Shown here: positions 1 through 6,281 of the stretch, piece after piece
How the letters are laid out: each line of letters begins with the position of its first letter
How positions within the stretch are numbered: the stretch's first letter is position 1
NCBI GenBank assembly: GCA_964458015.1
Contig: CAYWGR010000026.1
Span: forward strand, 1-41,019
DNA from: CAYWGR01 sp964458015
GTDB lineage: Bacteria > Planctomycetota > Planctomycetia > Pirellulales > Thermoguttaceae
DNA: 41,019 nt
Reading direction: 5' to 3'
The notes under the pieces: generated by a model
The model's input: only the letters and a program-made list of their open reading frames with translations
What the model was told of the DNA's origin: nothing
Database searches by the model: none
Position numbers and translations under genes: made by a program

Positions 1-1
1 G

Positions 2-36
2 ATCTCTCACCACAGCCGGCGGCTGCGGTGAGAGAT
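2..36. terminator. Long hairpin (possible terminator)
   Basis: A 10-bp outer stem (ATCTCTCACC / GGTGAGAGAT), one mismatch, then a 5-bp inner stem (CAGCC / GGCTG) around GGC. There is no T-run on either side, so a terminator role is only possible. It follows the box at 120-129 in the leftward sense. Confidence 0.45.
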
Positions 37-119
37 TGATTAGACCGGTCCAATACGTGCAGCCCATCTCGACATCATGGATTTCTCAGTTCCTCATGGT
101 CAGCCATCAGCCCTACTTC

Positions 120-129
120 ATAGTAGTAA
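120..129 (-). promoter_or_regulatory. Conserved element box TTACTACTAT (copy 1)
   Basis: The 10-bp word ATAGTAGTAA (TTACTACTAT on the minus strand) recurs exactly at 3331-3340 and 6022-6031. In those two copies it lies 22-23 nt upstream of the first start codon of a leftward operon. Here it is followed only by very short reading frames before the hairpin at 2-36, so its gene is probably off the window. Whether it is a -10-like promoter element or an operator is unknown. Confidence 0.5.
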
Positions 130-679
130 GGCCGTTTTTATTTCTGTGAAAAAAATGTAAAAATTGTGGAGAAAATTTGGCAAGCGGTTTGGTTATGAAA
201 AGGGGGTTTTCCCAACGATGTCTCACCAGCAGAATAATTTTATTGCATTGAAGATCGGCGGCAGAATATGAGTGTCCATTTTGGCGGCTTGCCTCGCAGG
301 ATAACATCGTGGGCTGACGGCCCACACGAGTAAGACAAGGGGAGGAAGAGCCCACCTGTCGCAGAGCGACAGGTGAGCTTTGTTCCAATGAAGTCTCACC
401 AATCGTGCAGAAATCTCACAAATTGAACCAGGGAGGACAACGTTTTATTTTATTGAAGATCAGCCGCAGAACATGAGTGTCCATTTTGGCGGCTCGCCTC
501 GCAGAATAACATCGTGGGCTGACGGCCAGCACGATAAAGATAAGGGGAGAAGAGCCCACCTGTCGCTCTGCGACAGGTGGGCTTTGTTCCAACGAAGTCC
601 CTGGCAAGACATCTCTGGCTTGAATCGAGGGGATAAGCCCCCAACCGCCGTATGGCGGTTGGGGGCAGTCCCACCTAAA

Positions 680-1450
680 TCACAACCAAACAACCCCGGC
701 ATCCGCCATTTGGATCTGCGTCAAGTCGCCCGCAGTCAAGCCTGTGGGGTAAAGCAGGAAATGGAGTTTGTTGGTCGTCATGTGCCGTTGCATCGCATCT
801 TGGACGCTACGGATTAACGCTACAACATACGGCGACCAATTCTTGCGTTTACGGATTTGCAGAACGGCATCGGCTTCAGCGTCAAAGCCATTGGCCCGCA
901 ACGTCTCCTCGGTAAGTTGCAGGCCCCTACCACGAGGATTCACCGCCTCGGCAAATACCTCCTCGGCACCACAGTCCTTGACAAAACGGACGAGGATGTC
1001 GATCTGCTTCGGGTCGTCAGCGATCCCTGGAATGAGCGGACACAGCATTCCGTAGGTCCGCAGTCCCAACTTATGCGCCTTTTTCATCGCAGCCATCCGT
1101 TCAGTAATCGGGGATGCATTGGGCTCAATAGCGGAAAGAACGTTTTCCTTATCTGCCGTGCCGGTCAGACTGAGACCCACCAGCACCCGATCTTTGTGCT
1201 TGCGGATTAGGTCGAAGTCATTGGCAACAGCGGCATTCTTAGTCAGGATTCGCACGGTCCAGCCGGGTTGAGCCAGGATAGCTTCCAGGCACCGGCGACC
1301 GAGACCATACTTCTGGGCGGAGGGTGCCCAAGCATCTACCGTCGTACAAAGTTGGACCATACCCCGTCGCCGCATCTTGGTCGCATCCCTGGCGACCATC
1401 TCGGGGAGGTCGGGATCGACGATGGCGTACAGCCATTTTTTCAAACTCAT
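680..1450 (-). CDS. 5'-truncated radical SAM protein (SPL/Rv2578c-like)
   Basis: The 256-residue frame matches the part of spore-photolyase-like radical SAM proteins that follows the iron-sulfur motif: 'MVQLCTTVDAWAP' corresponds to the family 'TTDPYQP' strand, followed by 'GLGRRCLEAIL', 'TVRILTKNA', 'RVLVGLSLTGT', 'PNASPITERMAAM' and 'EEVFAEAVNPRGRG'. The CxxxCxxC cluster-binding motif, normally N-terminal, is absent: the frame opens with MSLKKWLY and merges upstream into the helicase gene in another frame. An AAGGA lies a few bases before ATG 1450, so translation is possible. Without the cluster the protein cannot be a normal radical SAM enzyme. The likely cause is a deletion that joined it to the helicase gene, so it is probably a pseudogene. 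Confidence 0.7.
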   Translation of the reverse strand: MSLKKWLYAIVDPDLPEMVARDATKMRRRGMVQLCTTVDAWAPSAQKYGLGRRCLEAILAQPGWTVRILTKNAAVANDFDLIRKHKDRVLVGLSLTGTADKENVLSAIEPNASPITERMAAMKKAHKLGLRTYGMLCPLIPGIADDPKQIDILVRFVKDCGAEEVFAEAVNPRGRGLQLTEETLRANGFDAEADAVLQIRKRKNWSPYVVALIRSVQDAMQRHMTTNKLHFLLYPTGLTAGDLTQIQMADAGVVWL

Positions 1451-3128
1451 CGCATTCCTTTTGTTTCACACAGGCGATTTCGATTCCGTCCGTAAGCCGT
1501 TCGCCCAATTTGCTTATCGAGACCATTGTGTCGGCGGCACCTCGTAGCGATGAGTGGCCACGCTCCCGTTCAACATTCCAACCAGTGTGGTGGATAATCA
1601 GGATTGTGGAGTCGAACGCTCGTTGGAGCAAATCGGCGGCACGGATGAATTTTCCCATATCGTCCTCACTGGACTCACTACCCCCAATGTTGCGATTGAG
1701 CGTATCAATCACGATCATGGCCGGTGATTCGCTCATTTGGTCCCTGATGGTTTCCGCCAATTCTTTGAGTTCTTCCGTCTGGATCAACGCATACGCCTCC
1801 GGGATGATGCCGAAGTTCTGGGGGCTGAGGACTTGATGATATTCACACCAGCGTAGACACCGCTTGCTGATGCCAGAACCGCCTTCTGCTGCAATATAGA
1901 CGACTGCCCCCTGATGCACGTCTCGTCCTAACCATTTCCTGCCTGTGGCCGTACAAAGCCCCCAGTCCAGAGCCAGAAAACTCTTCCCCACGCCGGACTG
2001 TCCCCAAAGTATCACCATGCTTTTCCGTGAGAAGATGCCGTTGATATGCCATTGGGGAGGTGGCAATGCAGCCAGTTCCTCAATCGTGTAAATCCGGCGG
2101 CGTTTTATATCCTTGTTCTTTGCTTGGTTAGGTTGGGCGCTTTCATCTGCCGGCTGGGCTTTTATCGATTTAATAATATTGTCCAACTCGGCTTCATCAA
2201 CCCGCCCCCAGTCATAATACTCATCTTTGTCCATTGCCTTCTGGAGGATGCCCTCGCGGTAGTCGAATCGCTCCCACTTGTCTCGCATCAGACCAGATTG
2301 GCGAAAAAGTGCGTCAATCAGGTCAGTTTGTGGACCAGTATAGAAGGCCAATAGACTAGATAAGGCTAGGTCGGCCTCGGATTGGCTGGGATAGTCGCCC
2401 TGCCAATCGCCCCGCCAGAGTTTTTGGAATTTTTCACCGTTGCGGGCACGAAGGGCCACTTCCAAGATGTCGGCTACATCGAGATCATCGGCAACATCGG
2501 CTGCGGGGGCAGCCGATGTTGCTTTTTCCTCCTTTTCTTCCTTCCCGAGGTATTGTGTGTGGACTCCATCAATCTCTGCTTGCCGGTCTTTAATATCTTT
2601 CGGTGTGCCTTCGACGTGATGGCCGGTGATCGTCAGATAACGAGGACTGGTGTGGTCGTACATCTCGACCGGGCCTTTTCGGCGTGCGCCCGGAGGTAAT
2701 TTACCTTTGCAGATAATTCGAATGCCCGTCCCTGATGGGCTTACCTCGGTGTAGGAGTTGATTCGTTCAATGATTTCCGTTGCCCATTGTGTAACTTGGC
2801 CGGTCTCTGCGTTTCGGCAATCGTCCAGGTCAATCCCAACTTCCCCGCCTTGCAGCACATAACCTGCCCCTTGTACCTCGCCCAACCCGGCTTGTGCGGA
2901 ATACCGGTCATGGCGATCTCTAGCCGTTGTAAGGGTTGCCCAAGTCCAGGGGCGATTCGTCGATGCCTTCCCGCCCTTCGTGGGATTGAGCGGGATTTTC
3001 GTGTACGGCTTTCCGTTGGGACTTTGCGACTTTTCAAGCCGCCAATTGACCCATTGACGACGGGTTTGCATCTCAATCGGGATGTTGCCGTAGATCGGTG
3101 GCAACATTTTCGGTATTCCATTATTCAT
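1239..3128 (-). CDS. Primase-polymerase / RepA-like helicase of the mobile element
   Basis: 629 residues. The N-terminal part (about 1-190) resembles phage and plasmid bifunctional primase-polymerase domains: 'YVLQGGEVGIDLDD' with the acidic pair near residue 100, 'EVSPSGTGIRII', and 'YLTITGHH'. A helical middle segment (about 245-310, 'LLAFYTGPQTDLIDALFRQS') resembles the helicase-binding region of NrS-1-type polymerases. A RepA/AAA_25 ATPase follows: Walker A GQSGVGKS (about 376-383), Walker B MIVIDT (about 471) and 'SLRGAAD' (about 527). The start at 3128 is chosen for its GGGAGGAG site; an ATG 33 nt upstream has none. It overlaps the preceding small gene by ATGA. After about residue 565 the sequence no longer looks like the family and is the shadow of the radical SAM frame, so the C-terminus appears replaced. 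Probable role: replication of the excised element. Confidence 0.85.
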   Translation of the reverse strand: MNNGIPKMLPPIYGNIPIEMQTRRQWVNWRLEKSQSPNGKPYTKIPLNPTKGGKASTNRPWTWATLTTARDRHDRYSAQAGLGEVQGAGYVLQGGEVGIDLDDCRNAETGQVTQWATEIIERINSYTEVSPSGTGIRIICKGKLPPGARRKGPVEMYDHTSPRYLTITGHHVEGTPKDIKDRQAEIDGVHTQYLGKEEKEEKATSAAPAADVADDLDVADILEVALRARNGEKFQKLWRGDWQGDYPSQSEADLALSSLLAFYTGPQTDLIDALFRQSGLMRDKWERFDYREGILQKAMDKDEYYDWGRVDEAELDNIIKSIKAQPADESAQPNQAKNKDIKRRRIYTIEELAALPPPQWHINGIFSRKSMVILWGQSGVGKSFLALDWGLCTATGRKWLGRDVHQGAVVYIAAEGGSGISKRCLRWCEYHQVLSPQNFGIIPEAYALIQTEELKELAETIRDQMSESPAMIVIDTLNRNIGGSESSEDDMGKFIRAADLLQRAFDSTILIIHHTGWNVERERGHSSLRGAADTMVSISKLGERLTDGIEIACVKQKECDEFEKMAVRHRRSRPPRDGRQGCDQDAATGYGPTLYDGRCLGTLRPEVWSRSPVPGSYPGSTRLDRANPD

Positions 3129-3308
3129 TCTCCTCCCTTCATTTCTTGTCTTTTGATCCATTTTCTCAATACGTCGCTCGCCAAGCGATACGCAGGCCGA
3201 TGATGTTTCTGTGCAATTCGTTTGATTGCGAGGTAAACGTCGTCATCTAATCCAATGCTCGTGATTGGATAGCTGTAGGTCCTTTTTTTCTGTATGAGTT
3301 CTTTGCAT
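3125..3308 (-). CDS. Small ribbon-helix-helix-like protein, frame broken at an A7 tract
   Basis: ATG 3308 has a good site (AAGGAG, 4 nt spacing) but its frame stops at 3243 after 21 codons. A second frame without any usual start codon continues to TGA 3127-3125, which overlaps the helicase start as ATGA. The downstream frame encodes a plausible small DNA-binding protein ('PITSIGLDDDVYLAIKRIA' then a basic 'VLRKWIKRQEMK' helix), as in ribbon-helix-helix regulators. The frames meet at seven A residues (minus strand; 3283-3289). Losing one A gives a continuous 60-residue product. This may be a true mutation, phase variation, slippage at the A tract, or a sequencing error. The coupled overlap with the helicase argues that the gene was real. 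Confidence 0.6.
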
Positions 3309-3330
3309 AACTCTCCTTTCTGTTGCCCTT

Positions 3331-3340
3331 ATAGTAGTAA
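3331..3340 (-). promoter_or_regulatory. Conserved element box TTACTACTAT (copy 2)
   Basis: Identical to the boxes at 120-129 and 6022-6031. It lies 23 nt upstream of ATG 3308, just before the ribosome binding site of the small gene that heads the primase-helicase operon. Upstream (higher coordinates) are an A-rich tract, a 46-bp repeat and two hairpins. Confidence 0.6.
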
Positions 3341-3409
3341 GTCTGACAATGATTTTTGGAAAGATTTTGAGAAAAATCCCAAAAAACATCCGGTGTGCAG
3401 AAAAAAATA

Positions 3410-3455
3410 CGGCTGATCCTGCTGTAATCAACCCTCTGCCTCTGATTGCAGACGC
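3410..3455. repeat. 46-bp dispersed direct repeat, copy A
   Basis: Matches 7549-7594 at 45 of 46 positions (core 'ctctgcctctgattgcag'). Weaker similarity extends left over about 50 bp of A-rich sequence in both copies ('cccaaaa..catc.ggtgtg'). In each place the repeat is followed rightward by two strong hairpins. Neither copy appears to be coding. Confidence 0.8.
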
Positions 3456-3465
3456 AGAAGCAAAA

Positions 3466-3496
3466 AACCCTTTCGGGCGAATTGCCCGAAAGGGTT
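3466..3496 (-). terminator. Intrinsic terminator (leftward)
   Basis: Perfect 13-bp stem AACCCTTTCGGGC / GCCCGAAAGGGTT with loop GAATT. On the minus strand the stem is followed by a run of T (TTTTTTG), as expected for termination of the 3554-3769 gene before the promoter of the helicase operon. Confidence 0.75.
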
Positions 3497-3516
3497 ATGT
3501 CCTGCGTTAGAGACAA

Positions 3517-3547
3517 GCCCCTGTCACCGCAGAGCGGTGACAGGGGC
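3517..3547. terminator. Long perfect hairpin after the 3554-3769 gene
   Basis: Perfect 14-bp stem GCCCCTGTCACCGC / GCGGTGACAGGGGC with loop AGA, 6 bp beyond the stop codon of the leftward gene. It has no T-run and stands in tandem with the terminator at 3466-3496. It belongs to the family of 12-14-bp hairpins seen throughout this element. Confidence 0.6.
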
Positions 3548-3553
3548 AGTGTT

Positions 3554-3769
3554 TTACTGAGATTTCTCTTCATTCAACAACGCAGCCACGATTATCACAG
3601 CCCACATTTCATCGACCGCCCATGCAACCACGTCGCCGTCCTGATTTAGGATTTCACAGCCTCTCGTGCCGGTACGACGATATTCATATGGGATTAGGTG
3701 GGACATGCCCCACGGCGGCATGGGCTGCCGTGGGGCTTTGCTTTCCTCGATACCACATACTTTTAACAT
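3554..3769 (-). CDS. Small hypothetical protein (71 aa)
   Basis: I do not recognise the family. ATG 3769 has a clear AAGGAG site 6 nt away. The C-terminal half looks like a compact domain ('GCEILNQDGDVVAWAVDEMWAVIIVAALL'-type strand then hydrophobic helix). A 10-bp hairpin (3707-3716 with 3727-3736) lies inside the coding sequence at about residues 11-21 and encodes a proline-rich stretch. An alternative start is the ATG just after it (3706, MSHLIPYEY), giving 50 residues, but that one lacks a ribosome binding site other than the hairpin. It is the last gene of the operon broken by the IS element. Confidence 0.55.
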   Translation of the reverse strand: MLKVCGIEESKAPRQPMPPWGMSHLIPYEYRRTGTRGCEILNQDGDVVAWAVDEMWAVIIVAALLNEEKSQ

Positions 3770-3780
3770 GGATGCTCCTT

Positions 3781-4017
3781 TCAGTCGTAAACGAGGAATG
3801 GCCTCTTCTCAATCTTGTCGGTAAATGCCGCCCCCGCTGGCGTCAACACATGAACGCCATTAATCAGGAAGCAGGCCTCGTCCTCGTCATCGCAATCCGG
3901 TTGCAGTGTCAATGCGGTTCCATCAACCGTTGTGGCCTCTGTGAATGCTGCGGTCAGGTTGTCCCAGGCAGCCTCGATTTGGCTAATCACTTGTTCGGCG
4001 TTGTCGGATTGCGGCGG
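3781..4017 (-). pseudogene. 3' part of a small gene interrupted by the IS element
   Basis: The open frame leaves the IS end as '..PPQSDNAEQVISQIEAAWDNL' and runs to the stop at 3781 (C-terminus IEKRPFLVYD). The 5' part of the presumed same gene is at 5325-5502. Joined, they would give about 135-140 residues. I cannot name the family. An in-frame ATG at 3990 could restart a 69-residue fragment, but no clear ribosome binding site precedes it. Confidence 0.6.
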
Positions 4018-4050
4018 CCCAGGACTGACGGATTCCTGGCGGGACGTTTG

Positions 4051-4935
4051 TTACGCCGCTACCGCCGGGGCGTTTTCGGTTTCATAGGTGTCGGGGGAAA
4101 GATAGTTCAACGTTTCGTGTAACCGTACAGGATTGTAGAACGTCTCAATGTATTTGAATACGCTTAACCGAGCTTCCTCTAGATTAGCGAACTGCTCGTG
4201 ATTCGTCCATTCGTGTTTCAATGACCAGAAGAATCGCTCCATCACCGCGTTGTCGTAGCAATTGCCGCGACGACTCATCGAACAGGTGATGCCCAACAGT
4301 TTCAGGGTTTGCTGATAGGCGTCACTCGTGTACTGGCAGCCGCGATCCGAATGATGCAACAACTGCTTGCCGTCAGGCCGACGACGTTCAATCGCACAAC
4401 GCAAGGCATCGCTGACCAACTCCGTCGCCAACGATGTGCCGATCGACCAGCCCACCACCTTGCGGCTGAACAAATCGACCACGGCCGCAAGATAAACCCA
4501 GCCGGTCGCTGTGGCTAGGTAGGTTATGTCGGTCACCCACTTGCGATTCGGAGCGTCGGCCGTGAAGTTGCGGTCGAGCTTGTTTTCGGCAGGCTGCTTC
4601 GTCGGGTCGGATTGCGTCGTGGTTGGCGTGAACCGCTTGCAGACACGGCTTTTCAGGCCCATTTCACGCATTGCCGCCGCCACGGTGTTGCGACACGCCG
4701 ATTCCATATCTTCGCGTTGTTGCAGGACTTCGGCCACCTTCTGGCTGCCATAAATCCCGTACGACTCGGCGTGGACCTGCTCGACGGCCTGCTGAATTCG
4801 CTCGTGACGTTCCGCCCGATCGCTCGGCGGTCGGTCGATCGAATCATAGTAGCCCGAGGGCGAAACGTTCAGCACGTTGCACATGACGCGAACGGGAAAC
4901 GAGTCGCGGTGTTGGGTGATCCAGGCGTACTTCAC
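4051..4935 (-). CDS. IS3-family transposase OrfB (DDE integrase core)
   Basis: About 294 residues from GTG 4935, which overlaps the orfA stop (GTGA). The open frame continues upstream, allowing an OrfA-OrfB fusion by -1 frameshifting. The rve-type catalytic core is complete: first Asp in 'WVTDITYL', second in 'HSDRGCQYTS', Glu in 'NAVMERFFWSLKHEW'. The N-terminal HTH_21-like region ('SPSGYYDSIDRPPS') is typical. All catalytic residues are present, so the transposase may be active. Confidence 0.92.
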   Translation of the reverse strand: MKYAWITQHRDSFPVRVMCNVLNVSPSGYYDSIDRPPSDRAERHERIQQAVEQVHAESYGIYGSQKVAEVLQQREDMESACRNTVAAAMREMGLKSRVCKRFTPTTTQSDPTKQPAENKLDRNFTADAPNRKWVTDITYLATATGWVYLAAVVDLFSRKVVGWSIGTSLATELVSDALRCAIERRRPDGKQLLHHSDRGCQYTSDAYQQTLKLLGITCSMSRRGNCYDNAVMERFFWSLKHEWTNHEQFANLEEARLSVFKYIETFYNPVRLHETLNYLSPDTYETENAPAVAA

Positions 4936-5267
4936 AGCGACTCCTTCGCAAAATACGCCGTTGCTTTTTTTAGGATTTCGCGTTCCAGTTCGGCTCGCCG
5001 AAGCTGGCTGCGAAGCCGTTTGATTTCCTCCCGCATCTCCTCGTATGTGGCGTTCTCGCCGCACGGACTGAGCGGAGGGGCAAACTTCTTGTGCCAAGCC
5101 CGGAGGCTCTGGACGCTCACGCCGACCGCTTTGGCAGCCGCTGCAAAGGTATACTTTTCATCAACCACCAACCGAACCGCGTCGCGTTTGAAATCCTCTC
5201 CAAACCGACCCGACTGTCGAGAAACGGCCGACCGATGGGTTAATCCTGGTGCTTTCAAATCCTTCAT
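4932..5267 (-). CDS. IS3-family transposase OrfA (HTH protein)
   Basis: 111 residues. N-terminal helix-turn-helix ('FGEDFKRDAVRLV..AAAAKAVGVSVQSLRAW') followed by a leucine-zipper coiled coil ('EEIKRLRSQLRRAELEREILKKA'). The codons for the 'LKKA' stretch form A AAA AAA G, the classic -1 frameshift site; shifting there enters the orfB frame. OrfA binds the IS ends and regulates transposition together with the OrfAB fusion. Confidence 0.9.
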   Translation of the reverse strand: MKDLKAPGLTHRSAVSRQSGRFGEDFKRDAVRLVVDEKYTFAAAAKAVGVSVQSLRAWHKKFAPPLSPCGENATYEEMREEIKRLRSQLRRAELEREILKKATAYFAKESL

Positions 5268-5324
5268 TAAAGACTCCTTGTGGGGACATTATCCCGCCCC
5301 CGCCAGGAATCCGCCAGTCCTGGG

Positions 5325-5502
5325 CCGCCGCAGATTCGAATGGAGTTATTGTCCAGTCTTCGAGGTACTTCGCTACACAGAAGCCATCCACGTCAATACC
5401 GACGGCATTCAATTGCTGCTCAAGTATGGCGGCTTCGCTTGGCACGATGGTTTTAATCACCTCCCAACCCATTACGTCAAAATACATATAGCGCATCATC
5501 AT
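5325..5502 (-). pseudogene. 5' part of the IS-interrupted gene
   Basis: Starts at ATG 5502 (MMMRYMYFDVMGW), which overlaps the stop of the upstream gene (ATATGA), so translation was coupled. About 60 residues remain ('EAAILEQQLNAVGIDVDGF') before the IS; the frame then reads into IS sequence and ends at 5161. The downstream half is at 3781-4017. The family is not recognised. Confidence 0.6.
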
Positions 5503-5777
5503 ATCACCTCACTTTCTTTTTTTGTTTGCTCCTTCAGTTTCATGCCGAACCGTTCTAGGAACGGCACCGTCCGTTCCTTATGCCATAGCCACACCTTGAT
5601 CCAAGGTTGCGGTCCTTCGGTGAGCTGGACAAGCCGCAGGCTATGTGCCCAAAATGTAGGCGTACCATCAGGCGATCGCATTTCCAACTCTTTGAGCGCC
5701 TTCCCGATTGTATTACGAGTCTGACCAACGAATAATTTTGCTAGATTCGTCAACGTCCAATATTCACTATTTGGCAT
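5499..5777 (-). CDS. Small winged-helix-like protein (92 aa)
   Basis: The N-terminal 'WTLTNLAKLFVGQTRNTIGK' is a helix-turn-helix, followed by two beta-like segments ('HSLRLVQLTEG', 'WIKVWLWHKERTVPFLERFG'). The overall layout is the same as the protein at 10248-10565, suggesting paralogy. It overlaps the gene before it by 11 bp and the gene after it by 4 bp, so it is the middle gene of a compact operon (5767-6000, 5499-5777, then the IS-split gene). Probably DNA binding; the target is unknown. Confidence 0.65.
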   Translation of the reverse strand: MPNSEYWTLTNLAKLFVGQTRNTIGKALKELEMRSPDGTPTFWAHSLRLVQLTEGPQPWIKVWLWHKERTVPFLERFGMKLKEQTKKESEVI

Positions 5778-6000
5778 CTGCCCCCCTTTCTTCGCCGTTG
5801 AAGTGCTTTTTCAATGCCCTGATTTGCGATTCTGTGAACAACATGGCCTTGCCAAATTCCCGTGGTTCAACGATCCGCTTATATTTCACGGCATACCGGA
5901 TCGCGTAGTAGTTCCTTCGTTTCGTCTCTTCGTCAGTGCTGCCCTGCCGAACTGGCCCGATGAGTTTGACCGCTTCAGAAAAATCGTAAAGTCTTTCCAT
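5767..6000 (-). CDS. Small HTH-like protein heading an operon (77 aa)
   Basis: Start at ATG 6000 because GGAGG lies 7 nt upstream; a longer frame from 6021 would include the ribosome binding site. Sequence: 'LYDFSEAVKLIG', then 'YAIRYAVKYKRIVEPREFG' and 'FTESQIRALKKHF'. This resembles the MerR/excisionase type of small DNA-binding proteins, with a wing-like 'RIVEPREFGKAMLFTES'. The ATAGTAGTAA box is 22 nt upstream of the start. A regulator or excision factor is possible; the assignment is by fold impression only. Confidence 0.6.
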   Translation of the reverse strand: MERLYDFSEAVKLIGPVRQGSTDEETKRRNYYAIRYAVKYKRIVEPREFGKAMLFTESQIRALKKHFNGEERGADAK

Positions 6001-6021
6001 TTTTAGACCTCCTTCAACCAT

Positions 6022-6031
6022 ATAGTAGTAA
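6022..6031 (-). promoter_or_regulatory. Conserved element box TTACTACTAT (copy 3)
   Basis: Same 10-bp word as at 120-129 and 3331-3340, here 22 nt upstream of the start codon at 6000. An A-rich tract (about 6048-6080), a CGGAAAGT-type repeat (6108-6130) and two hairpins (6142-6176, 6214-6248) follow in the upstream direction. Confidence 0.6.
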
Positions 6032-6107
6032 TGCTGTTTTCATTTATTGGAGGAAAAATGGAAAGAATTTGAAAAAGTTTGGGAGTGGTTGTTAGTGTCT
6101 CGCCCCC

Positions 6108-6130
6108 TGGAAAGTCGGAAACTCGGAAAA
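6108..6130 (+). repeat. CGGAAAGT-type iterated repeat, copy 1
   Basis: Reads as GGAAAGT, CGGAAACT, CGGAAAA in tandem. Closely related copies are at 9630-9653 (same orientation) and 8625-8648 (opposite orientation). The copies at 6108 and 9630 are both followed rightward by a hairpin with the stem AAATCCGCC. Likely a binding site of an element-encoded protein. Confidence 0.65.
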
Positions 6131-6141
6131 AGCTGGCTCTC

Positions 6142-6176
6142 CAAATCCGCCAGATGGTATCAATCTGGCGGATTTG
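6142..6176. terminator. Long perfect hairpin (14-bp stem)
   Basis: Stem CAAATCCGCCAGAT / ATCTGGCGGATTTG, loop GGTATCA. The stem shares its core with the hairpin at 9671-9699. There is no clear T-run, so the terminator class is provisional. Confidence 0.5.
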
Positions 6177-6213
6177 CAATTGGTGATGTCTGGGGCAGCA
6201 TTTGTGCAGGCAA

Positions 6214-6248
6214 GTTCTTCCCATCGCCCAACGGACGATGGGAAGAAC
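6214..6248. terminator. Long perfect hairpin (13-bp stem)
   Basis: Stem GTTCTTCCCATCG / CGATGGGAAGAAC with a 9-nt loop, located 33 bp beyond the stop of the leftward DUF1281 gene. It probably ends that transcript, together with 6142-6176, although T-runs are lacking. Confidence 0.55.
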
Positions 6249-6281
6249 GTCTTGCTGCTTTCCACTAATCGCTCTCCTACA

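Larger units (their letters stand above)
1..679. repeat. Non-coding repeat and hairpin region at left edge
   Basis: I see no convincing gene here. The segments at about 261-400 and 463-600 are diverged direct copies of each other: both contain a 'gagtgtccattttggcggc' core, then 'aacatcgtgggctgacggcc', then a hairpin and 'tttgttcca'. Hairpins lie at 2-36 (10-bp stem, then 5 bp after one mismatch), 349-379 (14-bp stem, one mismatch, loop AGA), 553-583 (perfect 14-bp stem, loop TCT) and 637-666 (perfect 13-bp stem, loop GTAT). An A-rich tract (about 148-180) and an ATAGTAGTAA box (120-129) follow in the leftward sense, so the region probably serves as the control region of an operon that runs off the left edge. 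Confidence 0.7.
4018..5324 (-). mobile_element. IS3-family insertion sequence, about 1.3 kb, apparently intact
   Basis: The ends are inverted repeats: CCCAGGACTGACGGATTCCT at the left and the complement of CCCAGGACTGGCGGATTCCT at the right, continuing as CTGGCGGG. It carries overlapping orfA and orfB with an A7G slippery site. The flanks are GCGGCGG on the left and CCGCCGC on the right, so the inverted similarity extends past the likely ends and I cannot define a clean target duplication. It is inserted in a small leftward gene of the mobile element. Confidence 0.85.

Noticed and set aside
1..679. Possible CRISPR array because of repeated palindromic units
   Set aside because: Only two diverged copies of about 140 bp with no uniform spacers; the hairpin family has different stem sequences and no cas genes are present.
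473..817. Frames on both strands over 113-817
   Set aside because: They arise from the duplicated hairpin repeats, have no translation signals and are mutually exclusive with the repeat structure.
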